A stretch of DNA of 64,000 nucleotides from Mollicutes bacterium Phil14 (GTDB lineage Bacteria; Bacillota_I; Bacilli_A; ML615J-28; CAG-698): contig MSHB01000022.1 of the NCBI GenBank assembly GCA_001940985.1, positions 99,393-163,392 on the forward strand. The letters are read 5' to 3'. This document shows positions 10,925 through 20,874 of the stretch, piece after piece. Positions within the stretch are counted from its first letter, which is position 1, and every line of letters starts with the position of its first letter. Position numbers and translations under genes: made by a program. The notes below the pieces were generated by a model. The model was given only the letters and a program-made list of their open reading frames with translations. It made no database searches and was not told the DNA's origin.

Positions 10925-11105
10925 TTATAATAAATAAAAGTCCTCAGAAATAACTTCTAAGGACGAAAAATTCGCGGTACCACCTTAGTTTTTAGATTAA
11001 AAAATCTAAACACTCAATTATTAATAAGCTCATAAGGTGTAATTCTAAAATACCTTTGTTTAAGTTTCCACCAACCACTTAAATCTCTACTTTTCAACAA
11101 GTATT
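10925..11105 (-). ncRNA. T-box leader, Tyr specificity, upstream of tyrS
   Basis: Minus strand: CTAAGGTGGTACCGCGAATTTTTCGTCCTTAG core; specifier gaat-TAC-acc; terminator hairpin GTCCTTAGAAGTTATTTCTGAGGAC. Confidence 0.92.
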
Positions 11106-11130
11106 TTATACTATTTCCTTAATCAACGCT

Positions 11131-12123
11131 TTATTTAGTTGATTCTCTCCAAGCAATGTCATATGCTAATAAAATCTTATCAGCTTTATGATGTCTTGCT
11201 TCTTCATCTTTCATTAATTCAGTCAAATAACTCATCGCTTTATTTCCCATTTCATAAACAGGAATTTCTGCACATGTTAATTTTGGATTAGATAATAATG
11301 CATATCTAGTATTTTGGAATCCAATTACTTGAAGTTGATCTGGAACTTTGATTCCTTTCTTAACAGCTACATTCATTAATGAAATAGCAATTGAATCACG
11401 AACAACCAAAGCAACATCAGGAACACTTTCATCAAGCATTTTATTAAAAAATACTTCATTGACACTTATATCACCACTTGAATGAATAATCTTTGGTTCT
11501 AAACCTGCTTCTCTCATAGCACGTGAATAACCACGTTGTTTCATTTCATTAAGTGTATATATATGTTCAGTTCCAATGAACACTATATCTTTATTACCAC
11601 GATCAATCATTTCTTTAGTAATCTTGTATGCACAATCTTCATAATCAACACATACACTACCGATTGTATCTTTTTGTGATAATGTATTTACAAACACTAC
11701 AGGAACTGGTGTATATTCTATTTGACGATAAATATCTTTTGTCATTTCATCGTTCATAAACAGAATTCCATCAACACTTGAGGCAATTACTTCACCCCAT
11801 AAGTCTTCTTCCATTTTAGGGTCACGGTTAATAAACAAACGAATTGTATAACCGAATTTTTTGGCTGCATCATCAATACCTTGTATCATTTCAGCAACAC
11901 TGGCTCTTGAAAGCTCTGGGATAACAACAGCTACAGTTGTAGAACGACGACTCGCAAGTCCTCGAGCATTAGCATTAGGTTTATAACCTTTATCTTTAAT
12001 AATTTTTAAGACTTTCTCTCTTGTAGCCTCTTTTACTTTTTCTGGATGGTTCAACACACGAGAAACTGTTGCCAAACTAACGCCGGCAGCACCAGCAACG
12101 TCATAAATCTTCGCTTGATTCAT
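11131..12123 (-). CDS. ccpA: LacI family regulator, catabolite control protein A-like
   Basis: IYDVAGAAGVSLATVSRVLNHPEKVKEATREKV HTH plus periplasmic-binding-type effector domain. Confidence 0.88.
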   Translation of the reverse strand: MNQAKIYDVAGAAGVSLATVSRVLNHPEKVKEATREKVLKIIKDKGYKPNANARGLASRRSTTVAVVIPELSRASVAEMIQGIDDAAKKFGYTIRLFINRDPKMEEDLWGEVIASSVDGILFMNDEMTKDIYRQIEYTPVPVVFVNTLSQKDTIGSVCVDYEDCAYKITKEMIDRGNKDIVFIGTEHIYTLNEMKQRGYSRAMREAGLEPKIIHSSGDISVNEVFFNKMLDESVPDVALVVRDSIAISLMNVAVKKGIKVPDQLQVIGFQNTRYALLSNPKLTCAEIPVYEMGNKAMSYLTELMKDEEARHHKADKILLAYDIAWRESTK

Positions 12124-12203
12124 TCTTACGCCTCCCTCTTTTTTACTATTTTATCATAGTTTTTACCCTTTTTCAAGTAAAACACTGAAAATTTTCATTT
12201 TTT

Positions 12204-13493
12204 TCATTTTCTGTTTTTCCCATTCTTTAATATCTTCTTTATACATTCACTGATATTACCAGCCCCAATAAATAAAATTACACTATTTCTTGTCTTTTTA
12301 ATTTTTACCATTGTATGATGATTAAACTTGTTAGGATTATTAAATATAGCTTCAACTTCTTGTTCTAAACTTTTATTTCTAATTTCTCGTTTTGAAGAAA
12401 AAGTTTTTGCTAAATAAAACTCATCTGCACAATCAAATATACCTTCAAACTTACTCTTTAGTCTCAACGTTCTTGTATATGTATGTGGTTGAAAAATAAC
12501 AATTAACTTCTTATCGTAATACTTCTGCTTAATAGCACCTAAGCACTCTTTTATTTCGCTTGGATGATGAGCATAATCATCAATTATAACATTATCTAAA
12601 AAATTATATTCTTGCATTCGTCTTTTTGGCCTTTCAAACTTGTATATTTTTTCTTGAACTTTATTTAAATTCTTATTATAACAATAGTATACACTTATGG
12701 CAGCCAAAAAATCATAAATTATAAACTTACCAGGAAATGGTATTATATATCGATATCTTTTGCCTTCAATCCACACATCTAATAAATAACCATTATAGTA
12801 TGTGTCAACTATCTCACCGCGAATTGTTGAACCTTCACTAAAACCAAATGTTATTTTATTATCATGTTCGATTTTTTTGCAATATTCATCATCATTATTA
12901 ACTATTAAATTCTTACACTTTTCACTTGCTTTTTGAAAAGATTTAAAAACTTCATCAATATTATGAAAAAAATCCAAATGATCAAGATCTATATTATTAA
13001 TTACCAAAGTATCATAATCATATACTAAAAAATGATTTTTATATTCACAGGCTTCAAATATAAAATAATCATAATCCTTTTCCCCTCTTCCATAACCATC
13101 TCCGATTATTGATACTTTTCTTTCATCATTAAATAAAGTATTTATAATATGTGCAGTTGTAGTTTTACCATGTGTTCCACTTATTCCTATTTTCTTTTTG
13201 CCAAAATATTCAGAAATAAATTCATGATAATAGTATAATTTATATCCTCTTTTTAGTATCTCCTTAATTTCTACATTTTCACTATCATAACAACTACTAG
13301 CAATATATATAATATCTTCTTTTATATTATCTTTATTAAATGATTTAATCAAAATATTTCTTTCCATTAAAGATGAATCAGTAAAATAACTATCTTTTAC
13401 ATCACTTCCTAAAACCTCATTTCCTAAGTCTAACAACACTTTTGCTAAAGCGCTCATTCCTGTTCCCTTTATCCCAACAAAATAATATTTCAT
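12204..13493 (-). CDS. murC: UDP-N-acetylmuramate--L-alanine ligase
   Basis: FVGIKGTGMSALA, GISGTHGKTTTAHI, IDDYAHHPSEI motifs. Confidence 0.93.
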   Translation of the reverse strand: MKYYFVGIKGTGMSALAKVLLDLGNEVLGSDVKDSYFTDSSLMERNILIKSFNKDNIKEDIIYIASSCYDSENVEIKEILKRGYKLYYYHEFISEYFGKKKIGISGTHGKTTTAHIINTLFNDERKVSIIGDGYGRGEKDYDYFIFEACEYKNHFLVYDYDTLVINNIDLDHLDFFHNIDEVFKSFQKASEKCKNLIVNNDDEYCKKIEHDNKITFGFSEGSTIRGEIVDTYYNGYLLDVWIEGKRYRYIIPFPGKFIIYDFLAAISVYYCYNKNLNKVQEKIYKFERPKRRMQEYNFLDNVIIDDYAHHPSEIKECLGAIKQKYYDKKLIVIFQPHTYTRTLRLKSKFEGIFDCADEFYLAKTFSSKREIRNKSLEQEVEAIFNNPNKFNHHTMVKIKKTRNSVILFIGAGNISECIKKILKNGKNRK

Positions 13494-13627
13494 GACAATC
13501 ACCTATTACAATATATGTTTTTTACCTAGCTTTCGTGATTGCATTTTAAAATAAAAGAGTAGAATATTCTACTCATTATTATCTCTTTCTTAAGTTAACA
13601 TTTTAAATATTTCTTACTTTCTTGCTT

Positions 13628-14206
13628 TTAATTACCTATTCTCATTACATATGTTGGATCATTATCAATAATAATTCTATAATCATATTTGAATTTGATT
13701 TTTTTATCTTCTAATAAACTATTTTCATTGTGTATTCTTATTGAATGTGGATTTTTCAAAAAGACAGTTCCATTTTCATTAACATATACTTCTTTATCAT
13801 TTCCAAATATAAAAAACCAACTTTCTTCTCCTTCAAAATAACAATCATCTAATGAGCTAAATTCTTTCACTAAATATGCTTTTTCTTTTGTTGGAGCAAG
13901 TCCATATCTTACATATATTTTTTCTACAGTATAAATATATTTATAATTATTTTGTATTAAATAATCTAATACTTCTCTTGCATACTCATCTGCTTTTAGG
14001 CTTGATTTTACATAAACGGTTGGTGATGCAAAACCATAACTTTCCTTATACAAAATATTTCCACTAGGAATTGGTAAATCTTTCACTAGATTCTCATCTA
14101 AATAATTTTCAGAAAAGAATTTATCTTCATGATATATGCTTTTTTTATTACAAGGCATCAAAAAAATCACTAATATAAGAATTAAAAATTTAATTATTTT
14201 TCTCAC
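13628..14206 (-). CDS. Hypothetical exported protein
   Basis: N-terminal hydrophobic segment ending LMPCNKK; otherwise unrecognised; ORF with upstream RBS-like aagtg. Confidence 0.6.
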   Translation of the reverse strand: MRKIIKFLILILVIFLMPCNKKSIYHEDKFFSENYLDENLVKDLPIPSGNILYKESYGFASPTVYVKSSLKADEYAREVLDYLIQNNYKYIYTVEKIYVRYGLAPTKEKAYLVKEFSSLDDCYFEGEESWFFIFGNDKEVYVNENGTVFLKNPHSIRIHNENSLLEDKKIKFKYDYRIIIDNDPTYVMRIGN

Positions 14207-14304
14207 AATAAATCACTTCTCTTTTTGTTAATTATAACATTATATTTTATTTTTTCAATTACCTTTTAACTATTTCATGATATAATACTCTAGAGGCGAT
14301 TATT

Positions 14305-15249
14305 ATGAATAAGTTAAAAATACATTTTTTAAATACTATTTGGAGTGATGCAATTATTTTAGAAAGCTCTAACCATTTTGCATTAGTTGATACTGCTAGT
14401 AAATTTTATTATCCTATGATTGTTGATTACTTTAATACTAATAACATAGAAGAATTAGATTTTATTCTTTTAACTCATTTTCATTCAGATCACTATGGTA
14501 ATCTTAAATCAATTATAACTGACTATAAAGTTAACACTTTATATCTAAAACAATATTGTGCTAAAGAATCAGATATAGGTGGTGGCTTTAAAACAAACGA
14601 AGAATATCTTGAACATGAAAAAATGATGTATGAAGATATCATCAAAACTGCCCAAGAGAAAAAGATTAATATCGTTTACCTTGATAGTGAAAAAAAGAAT
14701 TTAACTGATTCATATAATATAGCATTTAATGGTAATATATTAGAATTATATAATACAAACAATAACATTATGGATATATATAATGATTCTAATTCACCAT
14801 TTTATAACATTCATACTTTTAGTGAAAACTCAAATAGTATTGCTCTTTTTACTATGGTTAATAATCATACAATACTACTAGGAGCAGATTTAACTGATAA
14901 TCCTTCTGTTTGCGAAAGTGTTTCTAATCTTGCTTCTAAACTTGTTAAATATCTATTAGATAAATACAATCTAAATAATATTGATGTTTATAAATCTTGT
15001 CATCATGGTGGTGGTGGAACAAACAAGCTTTCACTTATTTCTCTTATCAAACCGAAATATGCCATAATAACAAACACTGATTCATTTTTAGATAAATGGG
15101 AAACTATTCCTAATATGAAAATAGCTAACAGTGATGTTACTATATGTAAGACTGATAAGCAACAATTTATTTTTGATTTTTCAAATAAAGATATCACATA
15201 TAATAGTATCGATTTAATATCTTTATTTTTAACATTAAATAAAAAATAA
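14305..15249 (+). CDS. Metallo-beta-lactamase fold hydrolase (ComEC/Rec2 C-terminal-domain-like)
   Basis: LLTHFHSDHYGN, SCHHGGGGTNKLSL motifs. Confidence 0.8.
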   Translation: MNKLKIHFLNTIWSDAIILESSNHFALVDTASKFYYPMIVDYFNTNNIEELDFILLTHFHSDHYGNLKSIITDYKVNTLYLKQYCAKESDIGGGFKTNEEYLEHEKMMYEDIIKTAQEKKINIVYLDSEKKNLTDSYNIAFNGNILELYNTNNNIMDIYNDSNSPFYNIHTFSENSNSIALFTMVNNHTILLGADLTDNPSVCESVSNLASKLVKYLLDKYNLNNIDVYKSCHHGGGGTNKLSLISLIKPKYAIITNTDSFLDKWETIPNMKIANSDVTICKTDKQQFIFDFSNKDITYNSIDLISLFLTLNKK

Positions 15250-15285
15250 TTTTATAATTAATATTATATACTAAATAGAAAAAGA

Positions 15286-15318
15286 AAAACTGAAGATTTA
15301 AACTTCAGTTTTTTTATA
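15286..15318. terminator. Rho-independent terminator
   Basis: aaaaactgaagatttaaacttcagttttttta. Confidence 0.85.
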
Positions 15319-15340
15319 TCTATTAATAATCAAAAATAAG

Positions 15341-15838
15341 TTACTCCTTTTGTTCAGTTTCAACTTCTTTTCTGAAAAATACTAATGCACCATTAATAAT
15401 AAATATTATTCCTAATATAATGAAAAACCAATCCAAAAGTGCCCATTTACTTATTATTAACATTACACCTATTAAAATATTAATACAAGCATACACAATA
15501 CTTAATGTATCTAGTTTTGTTGAAATTGCTGATACTAAATCTAATATACCTTTTATAAGTAAAAGTACACCTAATATTATTAAAATTATTTCAACAAATA
15601 ACCATCCACCTAAAATAACAATAATTCCAGCTCCAATTTCAATAGCTCCAGAAGTTGTTTCTTTCTTTGTGATATTATAAATACCTAATGCAATAAGTAT
15701 TGCACCAACTATTGTCAATAACCAATTTATAACACTAGATTTTAGTACACAGAATAAAACTCCAATTAAGATATAAGCTATAGCATCAACAAACTTATAT
15801 TTAATTTCTCTTGCTTTAATTTTTGTTTCTAATTTCAC
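15341..15838 (-). CDS. DUF308 / HdeD-like multi-pass membrane protein
   Basis: Repeated hydrophobic GxxLIxxGIxxxI helices typical of the family. Confidence 0.65.
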   Translation of the reverse strand: MKLETKIKAREIKYKFVDAIAYILIGVLFCVLKSSVINWLLTIVGAILIALGIYNITKKETTSGAIEIGAGIIVILGGWLFVEIILIILGVLLLIKGILDLVSAISTKLDTLSIVYACINILIGVMLIISKWALLDWFFIILGIIFIINGALVFFRKEVETEQKE

Positions 15839-15894
15839 TATTTATCTCTCCTTTTTGTACTATTCTAATCTTTTTTCGGTTTATTGTCAAGAGT

Positions 15895-17121
15895 TTAGCC
15901 AGGATTATTCATAACACCACTAAACAAAATTGTATTATTACTATCTAAAATGTAGTAAATGAATGGTCTATTTAATTTTATATTTACCTTTTTATCAATA
16001 GGTTCGACTGATGTAGGCCCATCAATACTTGTTACTGCCGCTGCTTTTACTCCTTCTTCAGATAGTTCAATTCCAGCAACTTGTTTAATTTTTGACACTC
16101 TTAATCCAAGTTCAATATTATCTAGGCCACCTTTAAAAATTGATTTTACACCAACACTTTCCAAAGTATTATTTAAATCAAATTTTGTTATATATTTAAA
16201 TTTAGGGACAGTAATATTTAGCATAACTCTTTCCCATTTTTGTTCCATAAAATTGACATTTAAATAATCTTTAACATTCTTTCCTTCACTTGGTAAAAGA
16301 TAACATATTTTATTACCATTATGAAAATAATCATAAACCATTTCATAATCATCACTAGAAGCATATACACTTTCAACTGAATGCTTCATAAAGTAAACTT
16401 CAACGTCATTTTTATAACTATAAAAAGTATCTTTTCTTGTTAAGGATTTATCAAAAGGTTCACTCCATTTATTATTAAAATAAATTGTATTTAATAATAG
16501 TAAACTAATTGAAGAATCAATTGTATAATTGTCTTTTGTTAATTTCAAAAAATCATTAGTATTATTATTAATCCATCTAATTATATTATCTTTATCATTT
16601 TCATTACTAAAATCAGCCTTAAAACTTTCTGCATAATAACTTTCTTCTAATCGCTTTACATAATCAAGATTAATGTTACTTCCATTTTTTACCCAAATAG
16701 AATTTGCAATTTTACCTTCGCCATTTTTATTCTTATAGTAATTGTTTTCGTATAAATCTTTATTCAATTTTCTAAGTTCTTCTAAATTATTTACCCCTAG
16801 GTAATCAACAAGTTCATTATAACTAGCTCCAGTACTTCCTTCACTAAGAAGTGATAGTGCCATATATAAACTTGCTGGTGAATATATCATATTTTCTTTT
16901 TCTTTATATATATTACCAACTATTTTGAAATAAGAATCATTTATCAAACGAGTTTGTTGTGAATTTACATATGTCTTTTCTTCACTAACATTTGGATATG
17001 TAACATTTGATAACTTTTCAAATGTCTCACTATCAATATACTCTTTTGATTTACATCCTGCTAACATACTAGCAATCAGCACTAATAAGCAAACGATTAA
17101 ACCACTAATATTTTTTCTCAT
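15895..17121 (-). CDS. Serpin family protein with lipoprotein signal peptide
   Basis: LIASMLAGCKSKE lipobox; NMIYSPASLYMALSLLSEGSTG, hinge ELSEEGVKAAAVTS, NRPFIYYILDSNNTILFSGVMNNP serpin signature. Confidence 0.92.
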   Translation of the reverse strand: MRKNISGLIVCLLVLIASMLAGCKSKEYIDSETFEKLSNVTYPNVSEEKTYVNSQQTRLINDSYFKIVGNIYKEKENMIYSPASLYMALSLLSEGSTGASYNELVDYLGVNNLEELRKLNKDLYENNYYKNKNGEGKIANSIWVKNGSNINLDYVKRLEESYYAESFKADFSNENDKDNIIRWINNNTNDFLKLTKDNYTIDSSISLLLLNTIYFNNKWSEPFDKSLTRKDTFYSYKNDVEVYFMKHSVESVYASSDDYEMVYDYFHNGNKICYLLPSEGKNVKDYLNVNFMEQKWERVMLNITVPKFKYITKFDLNNTLESVGVKSIFKGGLDNIELGLRVSKIKQVAGIELSEEGVKAAAVTSIDGPTSVEPIDKKVNIKLNRPFIYYILDSNNTILFSGVMNNPG

Positions 17122-17206
17122 TTTTCTTTCCTCCTACTTTTATAACAATTAACAATAACATTTTTCCAATCATTAAAAAAATGCCCACAATGTAGGCATT
17201 TTAAAA

Positions 17207-17554
17207 CTATCGACGTTCTTTGATACGAGCAGCCTTTGCAGATAAAGTACGAATGTAATTTAACTTAGCACGACGAACTTTACCACGGCGAGTAACTTCG
17301 ATTTTGTCAACGCTTGGTGCATGAATAGGGAATGTTCTTTCAACTCCTATACCATAAGAATTCTTTCTTACTGTGAAAGTTTCGCTAACACCACCACCGC
17401 GTCTTTTAATTACTAGTCCTTCGAAAATTTGAATACGTTCACGATCACCTTCAACGATCTTAACATACACTTTTACATTATCACCAGGACGAAATTCAGG
17501 AAGATCTTTCTTCATGTATTCACTAGTAATAGCATTAATTAATTGTTGGCTCAT
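17207..17554 (-). CDS. rplS: 50S ribosomal protein L19
   Basis: [55 protein letters not shown]. Confidence 0.97.
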   Translation of the reverse strand: MSQQLINAITSEYMKKDLPEFRPGDNVKVYVKIVEGDRERIQIFEGLVIKRRGGGVSETFTVRKNSYGIGVERTFPIHAPSVDKIEVTRRGKVRRAKLNYIRTLSAKAARIKERR

Positions 17555-17557
17555 TGT

Positions 17558-17645
17558 TTTCACGCTCCTTCTAGCAATGTTCATTCCTATCAACTTATTT
17601 CAATAGTAGCGGAACATCGTGATGTGTTATTTTCATAACCTTACA
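17558..17645 (-). ncRNA. L19 ribosomal protein leader RNA
   Basis: Minus strand AACACATCACGATGTTCCGCTACTATTGAAATAAGTTGATAGGAATGAACATTGCTAGAAGGAG immediately upstream of rplS; GATGTTCC/GGAATGAACAT complementarity, matching my memory of the Firmicutes L19 leader. Confidence 0.75.
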
Positions 17646-17929
17646 TATTATACTACAAATTACCGACCTTTGCAATACTTTTTTATAGTTTTGTATATTT
17701 TTTATACAATTAATCAATGTTTCTTTTCAGTAATTTAAAGTCTTACATACTGACTTTTTTGTATTATTACTTTTCAGAAAACTCTTGACCAATTTTATTA
17801 CAAATTTTATAATATAAAACGTATTTATTTTATTATGAGGCGCAATATTTCTATTTATTGCATCATTTCGCTGTTTGTGGGGAAGCATTTTTAGAAAAAA
17901 TGTATTATAATCTTTTTGAGGTGAAATAA

Positions 17930-18472
17930 ATGAATCAAGAAAAAATAGGAAAATTTATTGCCAATTTGCGAAAAGAGAAAGGTATAACACAAGAACAACT
18001 CGGTCAAAAACTTGGTGTCACTAACAAAACCATTTCGCGTTAGGAAAATGGCAACTATATGCCAGACGTTGAAATGTTATCATTACTTTCAAAAGAATTC
18101 GGGGTAACTATCAACGAACTTATAACAGGAGAACGACTTGGGACAGAAGAATTCAAAAAAGTCGCTGACAATAACCTTGCCTCAGCACTAAATAATAGCA
18201 ACCTTTACACTAAAAGAAAAGATTGCTTTTTTTAAGAAAAAATGGTTGCGCGAACATATTGCAACTATTGTTTTATGTATCATAGCATGGCTTGCTGTAA
18301 TAATATTATTAGCAATTAAAACACGTGCAATAATATATTTATAGTTTTAGGTGCAGTTGGCGGTTTACTTGCTGTACTGTTTTATGTGGTATCGTATAAG
18401 CGTATGATGGCATATGTGGAAAGTTGTGCATATCAAAACACTGATAACGAAATAGACAATAAAAATAAATAA
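17930..18472 (+). pseudogene. Decayed XRE-family HTH regulator with C-terminal membrane segments
   Basis: MNQEKIGKFIANLRKEKGITQEQLGQKLGVTNKTISR-TAG(18041)-ENGNYMPDVEMLSLLSKEFGVTINELITGE; then apparent frameshifts near 18195 and 18325 restore TM-like sequence. Confidence 0.88.
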
Positions 18473-18592
18473 GTAATGTTATAATTACACATCTTAAGAG
18501 AAAACAAAAAAAGAAAGTTTGATTTCATATCATCATACTTTCTTTTTATATTTTTAATAAATGGTATTAGCTTTTATAATTCTTTTCAATTA

Positions 18593-19564
18593 TTAAAACT
18601 CAGTTTTTAAATTTCTAGAAAATAATTCTTCTAAAGTTTTCCTAGGTTCTTTCTTTTCATACAATATATCATAAACACCTTTGCAAATAGGAAGTTCTAC
18701 ATTATACTTATCTGCTAAATTCATTAATGCTTTTACTGTATAATATCCTTCAGCTAATTTATCATATTTATCTCCTTTGACGAAACTTTCTCCAAACATT
18801 CTATTATGACTATATTTTGAAAAGACAGTGGCTTCATAATCTCCCAAATGACATAAACCATAAGCTGATAATTCATTACCACCCATAGCTTTTATCAATC
18901 TAGCAACTTCTCTTGTTCCACGTGCCATCAAAGCTCCTTTAAGTGAAGATAAATGATAGCCATCAAGCATTCCTGCAGCTATTCCAATAACATTTTTACT
19001 AGCTGCTCCTATTTCATTACCAATCAAATCATTTCCATAATAAAATCTAATAAGTTCACTAGAAAATTCATTAACTAACTCTTTTTTAGTTTCGCTATCA
19101 TTACTATCTATTACCATACAATTGGGAATTCCTCGATAAAATTCTTCAACATGACCTGGTCCTAGCCAAACTGCAATTTTATTGCTACTATCTAGATTAT
19201 CTTCCAATACTTCTGTAAGCCTTCTTCCAGTTGATATTTCAATACCTTTCATACATAAAACGAAAATTTTATTCTTTAAATCATATCCTTTTATTTCATC
19301 CATAAAAGATTGCAAGCCTTGAGAATCTATAGAAATAATTATTATTTCTTTATCTAAAATACTGTCTAAAGAAGTAGTTAACTCAACGCTTTCTTTTAAA
19401 GACAACAAATCATTTTTTCTTTCTTTAATAAAGCGTTGCATATTTTTAGATGTCTTCCTACCATACAAACTTACATTATGACCTACTTTATCCAAATACC
19501 AAGTTATAAGTGAGCCCCATCTTCCACAACCAACAACAATAATGTTTCTTTTTTTCATTTTCAT
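18593..19564 (-). CDS. gpsA: NAD(P)-dependent glycerol-3-phosphate dehydrogenase
   Basis: VVGCGRWGSLITWYLDKVGHNVSLYGRK, AASKNVIGIAAGMLDG; start after GGAG RBS. Confidence 0.9.
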   Translation of the reverse strand: MKMKKRNIIVVGCGRWGSLITWYLDKVGHNVSLYGRKTSKNMQRFIKERKNDLLSLKESVELTTSLDSILDKEIIIISIDSQGLQSFMDEIKGYDLKNKIFVLCMKGIEISTGRRLTEVLEDNLDSSNKIAVWLGPGHVEEFYRGIPNCMVIDSNDSETKKELVNEFSSELIRFYYGNDLIGNEIGAASKNVIGIAAGMLDGYHLSSLKGALMARGTREVARLIKAMGGNELSAYGLCHLGDYEATVFSKYSHNRMFGESFVKGDKYDKLAEGYYTVKALMNLADKYNVELPICKGVYDILYEKKEPRKTLEELFSRNLKTEF

Positions 19565-19656
19565 TTGTATATTACTCTCCTTATAATTTTCTAACATTAT
19601 AATAACCTAAAAAACTATTTTTGTAAAGCCATAATTAAGAAAATGAGTAGAATAAT

Positions 19657-20874
19657 CTACTCATTTTTTTTATCTTTTTCAATAATATAACTAAATATTC
19701 TCTTAACATCACTTGATTTTAAGAAAGGATATAAAATATTAACATTAACATTTTGATGTTTTCCTTCAACATACTCGTCAACAAACTCCGACAACTTTTC
19801 TTGAGATACAAATGGAATAACAGTACTTAATTTTATTCTTTCATTGCCGCTGATAGCTGCATCGAAAATATCATTAATTTTTTCTAAAGAAGCAAATGGT
19901 AAAAATACACAAGTGTTTATATTTTTCATACTTTCATCATTATTTAATATTTTATCAATGCAATCATCTATATCACTTTTACTCATAAATGGTAATAGAG
20001 TAATAATCTTTTTAGTGTCACCAAAATCTAGATTTTCATCTAAATTTGTTTTTTTAGAAAAGTTCCAGTCTTTAAAATTGAAAGAAAAAATATGATCATT
20101 TTTTTTACCTTTTTTCGACTCATTAGACTCATCTTTATATTTAGAATATATCTCATCTAATTCATCTAGGCAATCATCATATAAATCTGCTATATCTTCT
20201 TCATAATCTTCATCAAAGTTCCCATTTTTAAGTCTAGTTTTGAATTTTTCTATTTCTTCATTAATTTCTTCTTGGGCTTTCATATTTCCATCAGATTTAT
20301 ACAAATATTTTTTTCTTTTCTCTTCAATCTTAACTAGATATTTTTCTATTTCAAGTGATATCTCATTTGAAATATCTTCTTGACTTTCTTCATATATTTC
20401 ATCTAATTTATCTAAGCAATCATCATATAAATCTGCTATATCTTCTTCATAATCTTCATCAAAGTCATTTCCTTTAATACTTTCTTTAAACCTATTAACA
20501 GTTTCTTTTAATTTTTCAATTGATGAAGTCTTACTCTTATCTATCTTTGTTAAGTATTTATTAAGTTTTTCATCTATTTTTAAACTGTATTTTTCAATTA
20601 CACTCTCAATTTCATTTTGTCCCTCTTCTTTGTAAAGAATATTATCTAAATCATTCAAACAGCTTTCATATAAGTTTTCTATAACTTTTTTATAATCTTC
20701 ACCTAAATATTCATTCTTTATTTTTTCATTGAAGATTTCAGCTCTTTCACTAAGTTTTTCTTTAGTATCCTCATTTTTTGCTTTCCATAATATTCTTTCT
20801 AATTTTCTTTCCATTTTTTCAAGATATTTTTCAATTGTCATTTCTAATTTAATATTATCAAATTCTTTATTCAT
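19657..20874 (-). CDS. Uncharacterised acidic repeat protein (about three ~80-aa helical repeats plus four ~27-aa LxPFxS repeats)
   Basis: Repeated DFDEDYEEDIADLYDDCLDKLDEIY; C-terminal series LLPFMSKSDIDDCI / FLPFASLEKINDIF / VIPFVSQEKLSEFV / LYPFLKSSDVKRIF. Confidence 0.85.
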   Translation of the reverse strand: MNKEFDNIKLEMTIEKYLEKMERKLERILWKAKNEDTKEKLSERAEIFNEKIKNEYLGEDYKKVIENLYESCLNDLDNILYKEEGQNEIESVIEKYSLKIDEKLNKYLTKIDKSKTSSIEKLKETVNRFKESIKGNDFDEDYEEDIADLYDDCLDKLDEIYEESQEDISNEISLEIEKYLVKIEEKRKKYLYKSDGNMKAQEEINEEIEKFKTRLKNGNFDEDYEEDIADLYDDCLDELDEIYSKYKDESNESKKGKKNDHIFSFNFKDWNFSKKTNLDENLDFGDTKKIITLLPFMSKSDIDDCIDKILNNDESMKNINTCVFLPFASLEKINDIFDAAISGNERIKLSTVIPFVSQEKLSEFVDEYVEGKHQNVNVNILYPFLKSSDVKRIFSYIIEKDKKNE

